A stretch of DNA of 64,000 nt from Larus michahellis (lineage: Eukaryota; Chordata; Aves; Charadriiformes; Laridae), in the NCBI RefSeq assembly GCF_964199755.1, contig NC_133901.1, positions 11,051,556 through 11,115,555 of the forward strand. Direction: 5' to 3'. This document shows positions 10,678 through 22,742 of the stretch, piece after piece (positions within the stretch are counted from its first letter, which is position 1; each line of letters opens with the position of its first letter). The position numbers and the translations under genes are program-made. The notes below the pieces were generated by a model. That model worked only from the letters and a program-made list of their open reading frames with translations. It was not told the origin of the DNA and ran no database searches.

Positions 10678-13375
10678 TTCAGTGAGCATTCAGAATACTC
10701 CGACTTCCTGCTGATTGCCTTCAGAGGGAAAAGGAGAACAAAACTGGTATCTTGTCACAAAACCAGCCAGGGTGAATTAGCCTGCAAAACGGAGGAAGAA
10801 GTAGAAGCAAGAGGAGAAGAGAAGGGACAAAGCAAGCAAATTCTACCCAGCCCATTTCGGCCTGATGCCCGTTGTTCAGACGCTGCACGCATCCAAATCC
10901 CAGGAATCCCAACAGTTTGCAAGTCAACGTGCCGAGGGTGCCCCAGCCCAGATCCAAAGCCCACAGAAGCAATAGAAGCGCGGTGATGAACACGGGAGGC
11001 AGGGATCAGGCCCCAGCGGAGCAGGAGACCGTTCCAGCGACAGCTTTGTTTGATCGGGGAAGGATGCGGGCCCAGGTCTGAGCTGCACGCTTCAGCCAGC
11101 AGTCGCTGGTGACGGCAGCTGCTGTCTAATTGCTGACAGTCTCGTCAAGTCAGACCGTACGTGCACACCCCAACGAGGAAACCATCCACCACGTACCTGG
11201 CAGCACAAGTTACAAGACAGAAGTTTATATTTCGTCATATTTCCTTCCCAGGCTGAATAATTTACCAGGATTCCGCAGCACATACCTCTTTGCTACCTGT
11301 ATTTTTTTTTTTTTCCAAAAACACAGGATCCAGAATGCCTTCACTTTAAACAGAACCATGCAATTATACTCACTTTTTTCTTTATTTTTTTAGGGGAAGA
11401 CAGGAGAGGGATTTGGATGTACACCAGGAACAGCCATGAGGTCAAGAGGTTGATCATTAACCAGTCCCAAATATTGACAGAGGAGAGAGAGCCTCCTGGA
11501 TTCTATGCAACACATTCGAAATACAAAATCAGAAGAAAATTGTGTGTATGTTTCCACGCACGTACACGTCTGCATTAAAAAAAAGTCCTTAAAAACACCC
11601 TCCAACAATAAAATCCACTTCTTCGCAACAAATTTTTCAGGAGAATCTGGAATTTTTAGGAGCAGGTTTCTGACACGCCATCGCCTTTCCGTAGGTAAGC
11701 CCAACTGATCTGGAAAACACAGAAGCTGCTCTGTAAACATCTGCTGAAACATGCAGAGCTGCGAGCGCAGAGGAGGGTCCACAGCAGTCACCTGCAGGAA
11801 GGCAAATGCTGCCCTGGAATAGCCACGGCTGTTCACTGACTTTACAATGTAGGCCTTTAATTCGACCTGTGTTTTACTGGCATTGAACACAATCACGTTT
11901 TTCCTTGTATTTCAACGACGAGCAACATCAGCCTTCTCAGAAGCACGGATTCTTCTGCCGGTCCTGGCCGGAAGGCTGCTCTTCCAAGCGTTCTTCGTTA
12001 ATGTTCGCTGATCCTTACATCCAGTCCCAAATAAAAAAGGGGAGCGGAAACAAGAGGAAAAGAGAGACGGGCCGTGACACAGGGAGACAGCAGGCAGTGG
12101 CACGGAAAGATGGCTGAGTGCGGCCAGGGCTTACCTCCAGCACCTTCCCTCAGCCCTGCTGTTACTTCTTTAATGCATGAATCAACTTCAGCACTTGCTC
12201 AATAAGCACGTAAGCAGCTTGGAAGCCACCGAGAGCAAGTCCGCAAGTTTAAGAGGTATCAAACTTCTTTGCTGAAATCATACTAAATTTCTTTCAAATT
12301 CTAATACAATTTTGCTGTACCTGAGGGTTTTTTCCCTTAACAATCTCATCACAAGTGCAGACCGACCTTCTTCGCTGATCCAAATCTGGGTCCAAATCCT
12401 GACTGAGATGTTGGAAACATATATCACTACACCAGACAGAGCTGTTTTCACCTTTTTTTTGTAAAATTAATTATATTTAACAGGCTTAAGCGCTAAGATT
12501 AAAAACAAGCTTAAACAGTGATTCTATTAAACTTCATTTTGACTACCGCTACTTCCTATGAACTTACTGGTGCTGTGTATTTTTATTTTATCTGCTGATA
12601 TACACACAGACATAGGGATCCAGATGCAAACACACACACACACAAACACATTTTGAATAAGTATTAGTAATGCTGAGTGCATTTAGAATAGGAATGAACA
12701 AAAGCGTTCACTTAACTTGCTGATTAGAAGAAAATTACAGGCCGTAGAATAAACAGAGCATGCAAAAGCTTGGAATTAAACATCTTGGTTTTTTTTAATA
12801 ACAGCAGAATTCCCACTGACTTTTAAGGAATTCTGAGGGGGGTAAAATCAGGCATTGAGTGCGCGAGGAATAGAAAATACAGAGAAGTTCTAGCGACCTG
12901 CTGAATCCACTAAATCTGTGAGCAATGGAGCAAGATGGGAATGAGCGGAGGCAGTGATGATATTATTCACATTTCATTGTGTTGAAAGAAAAATTATACA
13001 GAGTAAAACAGTTCCTGCAGATAATATGTTAGAGTAAAGCTGAAATGACCGAACTGTATCGCTATGTTGACTTTTAAAACGCTTTTCCCTGTCCCCTCCT
13101 GCCCGCCCCCCCCCACCCGATTCAGTCATTTTACGCTTCGAAGATGGAGTCACCTGACCAGGGACTATCCTATTTTCTACGCTGCTGCGCAGCATCTCAG
13201 CGGAACAGGGTATTATTTCTTGCCTGTAAGGCCTAAGTGGGACCACGCTACAAATAAACAACAGAACCTGGAAACTAATCAGTGTAAACAATGTAAAAAA
13301 GGAAAAAAAAAAAGAAGCAAAGAAAAAAAAAAGGTACCAAGGAAAACAGTACACGAGGTTAACATACACTCAATA
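10678..13375. other. intergenic region between the two protease genes; 5' flank of the factor IX/X-like gene
   Basis: This 2.7-kb spacer should contain the promoter and any 5' UTR of the factor IX/X-like gene, which lies to its left. I see no TATA box close to the start codon and no clear upstream noncoding exon. A 168-codon minus-strand open frame at 11390-11896 has no recognisable domain and no convincing gene structure. A short CA repeat lies at 12629-12650. Otherwise nothing nameable. Confidence 0.55.
12629..12650. repeat. short CA microsatellite
   Basis: Seven CA units followed by an interrupted AACACA, in an AT-rich part of the intergenic spacer. Confidence 0.8.
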
Positions 13376-13381
13376 TTTAAT
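13376..13381 (-). terminator. PROC: candidate poly(A) signal ATTAAA of PROC
   Basis: TTTAAT on the plus strand reads ATTAAA on the minus strand, 80 bp beyond the PROC stop at 13461. ATTAAA is the commonest variant hexamer. I saw no AATAAA on the minus strand in the next few hundred bases, so this is the best candidate, though not a certain one. Confidence 0.5.
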
Positions 13382-13460
13382 ACTGAAGATCTGACAGTAG
13401 GTTACACTGCAGACTGTCACTAGCACAGAGCCACCATATTCCAGACCCTCAGCGCCAGAA

Positions 13461-16400
13461 TCAGCCCTTCAAAGAAGCTGACATCTCATCAATGTGGCGC
13501 TGGATCCACTCAAGATACTGACTGACTTTGGTGTAGACTCCAAATTTCTCCTTTCTTCCGCAGCCCTCGCCCCAGCTCACCAGTCCTACCAAAAACCAGG
13601 TGTCCTTATATTTAGTGATCATAGGGCCTCCGCTGTCCCCGCTGCATGAATCTTTCCTGTCTCCTAAGCTCCCAGCACACAGCATGTTGTCAGAGATAGC
13701 AAATCTCATCGCCTGGGCACACTCGTTCCGGGGAACTATAGGGATTTCGATATAACTGAGCAAAGTAGAGTAATTGTTGCTGACATCGCTTGTGCTGCCC
13801 CAGCCAGTTACCAGCATCTGCTTCCCACTTCTTGTCAGCTCCCGTTCTGCCAGGTCGCGGGTGGGAAGGCAGATCGGGAGCGCGTACTTGTTATACATCA
13901 CGGGTTCAGCCAAGTGCAGCATGGCTATGTCATTATCGGACGTCTCCTTGGTGTAATTTTCGTGGCTCACGTATTTATCAACCCAAACGGTTTGCTCATC
14001 TGTCTCAGTACGGAGACGGTGAAATTTACCTGGAAGAGCAAACAAGAAGATTACGGATGCTACGGGATCTTCCTTCACCCTCAGCACCGCGGCATCTGGA
14101 TTACACTGGCCTTTAGGACTGTACTTCACGCTCTTACTTCCCTTGTAACACAGACATTTGTTCGTTTTATGTTACAGGTTCTTCTTAGATGGACAAATGT
14201 GTAAACTTCCCATATTTCCCTAAATCACGAATACACGCAGTTCTAAATTAATTAGCACCCTAGAGCTATGGTCATCAGTTGAGAAGCTGAAGGGCCCTTT
14301 TGTGTTTGTATTACAGTACAACCGTGCAACCTGAGAGATCTTCGGGAGGACAACAGCCTTCCTGGAGTCCACATTGAAAGCTGGGAGAGCAAGTGTACAA
14401 GAGCTTTGTGCTGTATAACCACTGCCTGCAGGATTTAAGTTCAGGATTTATAGGACAAAGAGGACTGACTGGTAAGGCTATTCCTTTCTGTGTTTTTAAG
14501 GAATTTTTGACTACTTAAGACTTCCCAGTTATTACTTGTGCTACGTGACCACGGCCGCTTTGTGGGTCAAGCAGTTACGGAACAGTAAGCAGGCAACTAA
14601 GTTGAAAAAGGCAAGAAACATGTCACTTGCGAGACGCTGGAAAAGGAAAGACAGAGAGAGATCTCTGACAGGCTGGGAAGAGGCAGCCCAAGAACAACAA
14701 TCAGCGGCTGTCATGTTTCTGAGCTGTGCTGTTGGTTACTTTAAGCTTCATATCAAGGCCTGCTTCAGCATGTACTTGACAAAAGGACTTCTCTGGAGAA
14801 CTGTCCATCACGCACAGCCGAGCTGCTGGCGGGCACGCGCATGGGAGGCGGCAGGACATCCAGGCTGACACCTCACCTCGGCACGGGTGCGACAGAAGTG
14901 GTCTTTCCTTCTTGGTCTCCTTACAGGTTAAGTTGGAAGTTGCTCTTTATCGCCACCTTTTCAAATGTGCTTTTCATAATATTATCCTTCAAATATGTTC
15001 CCTCACCTTCCCGTTAACTTTTGCTTTCTTTCAGGCTTATTTGAGTCCCTCCGGATACAAAGCCTAAAGCCGAGTTGCTCTGACTCTGCACGACCCAGGT
15101 CTCCTGAAGTCACTCACTTCAGTGTGAGCTCCCCTGCACTTGAGCCGGGCAATGTCATAGTGCAGCTGTTGGGCTTTTTTTTTTTCCCTGTAAAGAGTCA
15201 GTGTCTCCAAGCACAGGGACTTTATGAACCACAGTAGCTCCAGCAACAGATTCTCAAAAGACCCCTGAAGTCCAGCTTCAGATCTTGGGACTACCAAACC
15301 AATTATTTCGGAGCCTCTGCTCTTGCTCCTCTGCAGGCAGCCAGTGGGCATTTCACACACGACCACAGGAGGTGTCTGAAACAGCTCTGACGGACACACT
15401 GCTGTACCAGAGCCTGAAGGACTTGCTGTTACCAAGACAACACTCAAAAACCTGTTTTTTTTCTGCTGTCATGACCTCTCTCTTCTGTGGCGACAGTGTC
15501 CGTAGCACCCTTGGAGCACATCTCCTTGCTACCCACTCGCAGCCGCTGCGGCTCGGGGTTGACTGACAAATAAGGGGGCAGGGGGTTTATTCCCACCTTC
15601 ACAGGTGCAAAACTCTGCTTTGGGTCTCAGAAACAACTCTGGACTCGAACACTGCCAGATCAACCCCTCTGAGGAAGGCAGCTGAGTTGCGCAGGAGCAC
15701 ACTTTCTGCCAGGCTTCCCCTGTGCTGTCTACAACCATGGCCATGAACTGTCTGTGTCCCGAGACACCTACGAACAACCGGGTGACAGCTTTGATGCTAC
15801 TGTAGCAACTGCTCCCCCAGAACACACTTCTGGATGGTTTCAAGCTGGAGATGCAGGAACAAGAGCCACAAACAGGAAAATCGAATTCTTCTTAAATCCA
15901 TCTTCCAAGACTTCAGCTACTCTGAGATCCAGCTTTTCACTTCTGCCGCTACAAAGCCACGTGAGTCCTGCTACAGGAATTCTCCCTGCGCTCCTGAGTG
16001 CAAACTTCCCCTCCAGATTAGCTCTCGGGGACGGCCAGCAGAGCTGCTGCGGGAAGAGCTCAGGACAGCGCTGGGTGCCCCAGCCTGGCAGAGGCAGGTC
16101 GAGATTCACCTCTGCAGTCGCAGTCCGACGACCTTCAATACCGCCATGGAGCTCACACCTGCCCCCACAGACACGGCAATGTTTCCATTCAAAGCTCTGT
16201 TCCGTGTATCTCGCTAGATCTCTCGGATTTAGAGCATGCCTTTTTCCAATGAGAACTGCTTTCCTGGTGGCAATAAAATGCCCAAAAGATACATGTAAAA
16301 GGAAAACCACATTATGTCAGTCTGGGTCTTAAAAAGGTTCCCTTCTGCTTGACCTGGAGGATCGTTTGGAGGAGAATCTTCTCTCTCGTGAAGTCGCAGG

Positions 16401-19400
16401 CTGTAGTCATCTCAGTCCTGCACCCCCCCCATACCACAGCAAAGGACCCTTCTGTGGTTTCCATCTCACCACAGCAGTATTGCTCAAGGCTGAATGAGAA
16501 GCGTTCTCAGTCCGTGACCGCATGCTCGCTTCTTCCTCTGTTCATAAGGAAAGGCTTTTGGGCAGCCAGGAGAGTGAAAGAAATTGGAGCCCCTCTTGCT
16601 GGTCATCCTGGTCACCCGCATACACACCCCAAATTTATGCTTGGGTTTCATTTAAGAAAGAAAAAAAAAAATTCTTCTCAAATCAGGGTTCTCAAGTTTT
16701 TCTTCACCCACTGAAAATCACTTTTTATTTGGACAGCACAGGACTCTTGACAGATCCCACCCCTTCTTTCTTTGCTGCAGAGCGATCTCTGGGCACAGCC
16801 ATCCCACCTGAAAGCTTGTCACCATACAGATCTCTGCCAAGACCTGCAGCACAAGGTCAGGCTGAAGTCATTTAAGTGCAGCCTCAGTACTTCCCCTAGT
16901 TACCACGTTCCCGCTGACCCCTTCCAGTTACACTCAAGGCTACATCTAGCGCTGCAGAGCGTTCAAACGCCACAGCTGATGGTTCCTTTTTTCCTACAAC
17001 ATTCCAAGATCTTTTAACCAAGCAAACTGAACACAGGTTTCTTCTTCTTGGGCCTCACTAAAACTAAACAGACATATTGGCAAACACTTAAAAGGGAAGA
17101 AAATTACTTACTAGGAACTGGAAGTGCTTGGAGATGTGTAGTCTTTATATATTTCCAAACTACCACCCGCACTTTTGCTTTGATGTCCCTCTGTGGAAAA
17201 GGTGGATACTCTGGCACTAGGAGGACCCAAGGGTATATCACCTGCTTTTCCATTCATCCTTCGTGTTGAACAATGGAAGATGGACATAAACACATCCATC
17301 TGTACGTGCCTTATTGTCTCTGTTCTCAAGTGTTTGCACATCCACAGTGTATGTGGAACACGCATACAGACGATGTATTTCCCAGGCTACACATACAGAC
17401 AATGTCTTTGCACGACTTCCCACAATTATTGGGAACAACCTATCTTTTCACTAACAGAGAGCGAAAGCAGTCGAGCTGTTATGCCCCTGTCACCAATGGT
17501 AGACAGAAAGCACTAACCAAAAAACAAATTCTACTGAAGCGTGAACAGAACAATTACTTTTGTCTGTTAATTCAGGAGCAGTACCGTACTCGGCATGGAT
17601 GCTCTCATGCTTAAGGGCAGCAGAGCCAGCAAAGGCAGCGCTGCCATTCTGCAGCACCTCTCCTCCTTCTCTACCAAAACTCTCTTAAGTAACGGTGTTC
17701 AGATGTATGAAGAGGCAGGAAGACGCGCTGTGACGTTCTCCTCCTGGGGCCAAGGCTTTTTTTTTCAGTACTGGGATGACCTTGAATATTTTCATCACCA
17801 GGAAAAAAAAAAGCAGAAGAGACAAGCCTTTGTAGACAAGCAGGAGTGCTCACAAACATCAACTCACTTCCACAGTAAGGCTGACAGTGGCTCAAATGAG
17901 ATCAGATTTTTACTAGACTTTTTTGTTTTGTGCTAAAGTGCATATTAAATACTTCCTAGACAACCTGCTCCTACAACCAAGACGGACTTTTGTCTTCACA
18001 ACCTGCTGGTCTTTCTCCTGAGATTATAAACATTGGGAATGGCAGAGATTTTTTCCTTACCAAGTCTTACTTTGAGCCTCTCTTCTGCCTCAGTGCAGTG
18101 TGCTGCTGTTAGGACCCAAGATGGATGGATGAGAACACCCCCACACAGAAATCTCCCTTTGCTATTTTGCAGCATAATCTGAAACACACACACAAAAAAA
18201 AAAGAGAGGTCTGACACCGCGTGGAGCATGGCTCACAAAATATTGTACACCTTCTTCTTAGCGGCTGCGAAATGCCCAGACACATCAAGCACCAAAGCAC
18301 GTCACATTCACTGAAGCCAAAGCTCTACAGTGGGACAAAGACACTATGAACAAGGTCTCTGTGGAACACCTGCGGAAAAGAATATTCTTCCTGAACGAGC
18401 GCTGGCTTTGTTCAAAGCAGCATGGGACGATGCTGGTCACTGCAAAGAAGCACTTTGGTACTTCAAAGCTGTGAAATACAGAGCTCAAATGAGGGGATTA
18501 TTCTTGTGTCCACAGCACACTAGAAGACAGTGCGTCATCTCAGGCCGCAACTCTCGTGCTATGGTGTAAAACGGCCTTTAATGTCAAAGAGCACCAGGCC
18601 CTGATTATACGCACTCACTAGTTCCACGATAAGCTCTGCCAGGTCTCCCCTTCCTCTGTGATGCCCCAACCCGCTCTGTAAAAGCTATGGCATATTTTGT
18701 AGATTAAATTTGCTAAATTGAATTTATGACAGACAAGGCTTTTAAGAGCAGATCCATGCAGAAAAGGGGAGAAGATTACCTCGCACTCCCACATATGGCT
18801 GTGCCAGTTGCTGGAGCAGGCACCACACAGCACGAGCTGCGGTGATCGAAAGGCCTTCCCTCGGATGGGACAACAGGTAAGTGTCATCACTACTCTCTCT
18901 CTTGACATTGTTGGCAAGGTACGGTAAAAAGCTTAGCAACAGTGGCAAGGTCAAGAGTCTTAACAGATAATAAACTCTTTTTCCCTGTTACTCCAACTTT
19001 GGGGTTGCTTTTGTAAAAGCTAAGCTAATGGAATCTGAGCTTCACGTGACACCACCACTAGTAATGTTGGAGCCTTTCTGGGGCAGCTGGCAGGCAGAGC
19101 TGGTCAGGAAGAGCCTCAACTATCTGTGATGAAAAACTTTTCTCCTTACCTGCCAAGGGCTGTCTCCCCTTCTTCCTGCTTTTCCCTCAATGAGCCGAAT
19201 ATTGAATCCTGCTTTGGCTTCAATGTAGTCCATTTTCACTCTTCCACAGGGGAACTCCACTACAGGAGATGCAGAGAAGTTAACCAGCAAAGACCAGATC
19301 ACCCAACACAAAACCTGGTTCTAAGGCATTCCCTCCATCTCTCTAACCTAGGCGATACTATTCAGTGGCTTCACAGAAGTCCCTCAATGTTTTGCAGAGG

Positions 19401-22400
19401 CGGCAGCTTCCCGATTCCCCTGTATGTCTCCATGAGGCAAACACAGGTGAAAGGCCGTAAAGGATGTACGGAGTTGGGAAATGCAGGCAGAGAGTTACTC
19501 TACATGGAATGGATGTTTTGAAAAGCAGTACAAAGCGCACTGCAGGCAGTTCTCCCATAAAAACCTCTTCCATCGTGTTTGAATAATCCTCTGTCAAATC
19601 TGGACTACGAACATCCTCCTCTTACCTACAGGCTTGCACATGGTATGGTCATTCATCAGCTGATACCCAGACGCACAACTGCAAGCACGGCGCTGGTTGG
19701 CAGGGTCATCCCTACAGAAATGCTGACATCCTCCGTTATTAACAGAACAGTTGGTGTATTTGACCTCTGCAAAAAAACACGAACAGCAAGAGAGGTGTGA
19801 GGAGCTGAAAGCTAAAGAGCTGCAGGAAGGTAAAGCGGCAAAATGACATCGTGATTCAAGTGAGCAACAGCCGACAATGGATTTGGGATGACAGTTGTGG
19901 GCTTTAATAGCGCTTGGGCCCTGAGACAGCAAACAGGCCCTGGTCCAGAGTAAGGCAGTGGAGAGATGCAGAAAACAGAGATTACTGTCAGGGCAGGTAG
20001 GCTGGAGAACAGAAAATTCACCGTCACCGAGCACAAGTTAGTGCAAAGTGTTGATAAAATATGACATACATGCTCGTCCCTAAATATGCTATCTGGCTTT
20101 TGTCCAGAAAGAATTTGTCACAGTAATGACAATCAAATATTTGCAGTGGATTGTTTTTCCCTCTGTATTGTAAAAAAACCCCGCCATCATCCCTGTGCTG
20201 ACTGTTCTAAAGTAAGTGAAAACCCCACCTTACAGAATTATTTCCAGTATCTCAGATCTCCAAACGTCTCCCTTGGCAACACAAAATTCATTGTGCTTCA
20301 GATACACACAGATAATCTTTTTACCACATCACGAAGCAAAAGAGAGATCACATTAGTAAAGAAAGCAAGTATAGTGTGCAACGACAAAAGCGCCGGTCCC
20401 TACTACACAGACCCCCATCACAAAGAACGTTATTTTATAGTGGATTAAAGGCAGCATTACCATAATTGCACAAAGCTCCCTCCCAGCCTTTGCTGCAGAT
20501 GCAGGAAAATTTTCCAATATTGTCTTTGCAGATCCCATTGGAACAAGGCTGTGGGTCACACTGATCTCCATCTGAAACAGGAAAACGCGGTCCCTGAAAT
20601 CACACAGAACTCACGGATCAAACACTAACACAGACAGACCCTCCCCAGATTCCCAAGCGTGGTTTCCCATGGTTTCTGCCACCGACTGGTGATACCTCCG
20701 CGGTGCTGGCCCAGAGACAAGGGCACTTGTCTGGGTTCTGGATTACAGCTGCAGAGCGAGCAGAGTGGGGAAGAAAGAGCAAAACCTGAGACAGACAGGG
20801 CAGAGGCAGGTCACTGTGGAAGCCAAGAGCAGGGGTGAGGCTCCTCTTTGGGCCATGTCAGGCAGGGTTAGAGCATCAGAGAGCACTTTTGCTCAGTGCC
20901 TTAGCTCTGGGGAGGTGCTTGATGATAGGCACAGATGCACCTCAAGTTTTTTTAGGAAGGCTGCTTGTACAATAGGACTGGCAAACATTCTTTGCACACA
21001 CCCAATAAGAGAGAATGAGAATTTGAATCAGTATGTGATACATGGCAGCAGGCAGGAAGGCTGAGTACTAGTTACTCTTGAGGAAACACAGAGAAATGAT
21101 TAGGAAAGTCTTTCACTTACCTACATACTTGCTCCAAAAATTCATCTGTGAAGAAACAAAACTTACATTAAGGTTAGAAGCAGATTTTTCACAAGCGAGG
21201 GATTTAAAGCCTACCATGGTCTTGGTCAATAGAACACAGCATCCGGGTCAACAGCATCGTCTTGTTCTTCTTGACAGTGTAGTGACCGGCACTACAAACC
21301 AACAAAACTGGCCAACTCAGACGTTGATGCGTTGCCCGTACTCAGCACAGATGCCCCTGGCCCTGCCTGCAGACCCCCAAGCACCACAACATCCCCACAG
21401 CTTCTCTCTTTCCTTGTCGCTTACTGCCAGGTAAGTGTCACCGCTGTTGTTGAGTGCACAATTCATTTGTGCCCAGTTAGACAAAATGCGGGCATTGGGA
21501 AGAAAGACCTCACTCCACTCTGGGGTCTATAGGATAGCAAGGACTGGTCCATCCCGTGTGGCAAGCCTACTCTGGTTAACACAGTAAGAAAAAGTCCAAG
21601 CCACCACAACAATTGGATGTGGAAAGGGGCAGGAATCAGTGATGTTGACAATAAAGGTAGGGCCCAATTGAAAATACGAGGTTAGGAGAAGGAGAGAGTA
21701 CCTAGTGATAAGAGAAATGTTTGTCAGGCACAGGTGGGAGACTGGGGAGAGTCAGTGAAAGGCAGCCAGAGCCGGCCAATGTACAACAGAGGGCAAAGGA
21801 CTAGAAGGACTGGGAAAAATTCAGTGGCAGCAAGAATAGCCAAACAGGGTCAAGCAGGGATTGGCATTACCTGGCTGGGACCTAAACCTCACAATTAGCT
21901 CAGGTGGGACATGCACGAGCAGCCAATTTTTTTGTAGCCCATACAGGTGGTAACTTGACAATCACTGTAACACAATTACCTTCAAAACCGTACCTACGCC
22001 TTAGGAGTCAGAAGTGATGCATGTTCAGTGCCGAGAGCAAGACCTCCTATGCCCTGGACTGAAATACTTTAAGGAAACAAATGATTGTTTAAGTCCCACA
22101 TGCATCCTTAATAAAACAACTTACTGTTGCTTCCTTGGTTTCAAATATCTCACTGGCCTCCTCAAAGTCACACCGCTCTTCAATGCACTCACGCTCCATA
22201 GAGCCCGGTTTGAGCTCCTCCAGGAAAGAGTTCGCCCTCTTCTGGATTTTCAGGACTTGGTTTGCATCTTTATTGCTGTAAAATACTGGGACCAAAAATG
22301 TGAGAGCACAAGCAGGGAACAGAGCTGGCTGAAAACTGGTAATGGTCCTTTCCCAAAGGAGGCTTATCAGAGCAACAGCCCCTCTCTAGCACCGCAAGAC

Positions 22401-22725
22401 AGCCTGCCCTAGAAACCATGGGCTCAGGAGTGAGCTCCAGCCTCTGCTCTGTGACAGTCACGCAGCTCACAGGGCTCCTGAGAGCTGTGACCGGGCAGCC
22501 ATCGCGGCCCAGCACCGTGACTCTGAACCTCTGCTAGAGGAATCCAAACCCCCCTCGTGGGAATGATCCCAGCCACTCCCCGTGACTGGCAGAGAAGCAG
22601 GAAACACGCTCGCAGCGACTGGAAAGGGGTGAGGGGTACCTCTAAAATGAAAACTTACTTGAGGTACCACAGACTCGTGAAGAGCAGGCAGCAAGCAGCA
22701 CCCCTATGGTGACGAGCTTCCACAT
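13461..22725 (-). CDS. PROC: vitamin K-dependent protein C (8 coding exons, 433 aa)
   Basis: Coding exons in transcript order: 22725-22659, 22285-22125, 21145-21121, 20571-20461, 19766-19626, 19259-19150, 18178-18061, 14029-13461. All are GT-AG and total 1302 nt in frame. The product has a signal peptide starting [14 protein letters not shown], a propeptide ending IQKR, and a Gla domain ([17 protein letters not shown]) with nine Glu. EGF1 ([15 protein letters not shown]) keeps the calcium/Asp-hydroxylation consensus, and EGF2 follows. The activation site is R190-L191 (NIR/LIEG), followed by RRGDSPWQ. The trypsin domain has H232, D278 and S377. The motifs [33 protein letters not shown] and [16 protein letters not shown]-type sequence identify protein C rather than factors VII, IX or X. 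Human PROC has 461 residues. Known role: thrombin-thrombomodulin activates it to cleave factors Va and VIIIa with protein S. Oddity: the short linker has no dibasic light/heavy-chain site. Confidence 0.95.
14030..18060 (-). other. PROC: last intron of PROC
   Basis: This 4-kb phase 1 intron separates the catalytic-His exon from the terminal protease exon. It holds several mid-sized open frames on both strands (for example around 15750-16330) with no domain signature and no supported splice structure. I treat it as intron with nothing nameable inside. Confidence 0.7.
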
Positions 22726-22742
22726 CCTGCAGCAGGAGTCAC
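22659..22742 (-). other. PROC: PROC signal-peptide exon with probable upstream splice acceptor
   Basis: Just before the ATG (22725-22723) the minus strand reads a pyrimidine-rich TCTCTTCTCCAG ending at 22743. This suggests that the start-codon exon begins at 22742 and that a noncoding first exon lies further up. Human PROC has the same arrangement, with a noncoding first exon. I could not locate that exon here. Confidence 0.5.

Noticed and set aside
10721-10993. Hydrophobic 90-codon minus-strand frame starting MFITALLLLLW, just upstream of the factor IX/X-like start
   Set aside because: It resembles an alternative signal peptide but has no donor leading in phase to the Gla exon. The start at 10677 already gives a good signal peptide.
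11390-11896. Minus-strand open frame of 168 codons between the two protease genes
   Set aside because: No recognisable domain, no convincing partner exons, and a frame of this length is expected once or twice by chance in 64 kb. It could be tested by conservation.
15754-16332. Overlapping plus (192-codon) and minus (156-codon) frames in the last PROC intron
   Set aside because: Opposite-strand overlap with no domain pattern; best explained by locally low stop frequency.
22263-22285. Alternative acceptor (TTTTACAG) for the PROC Gla exon, 8-10 bp inside the chosen start
   Set aside because: Using it puts the Gla exon out of frame with the signal-peptide exon. The acceptor ending CCCAG at 22287-22286 keeps frame and gives the usual 161-bp exon.
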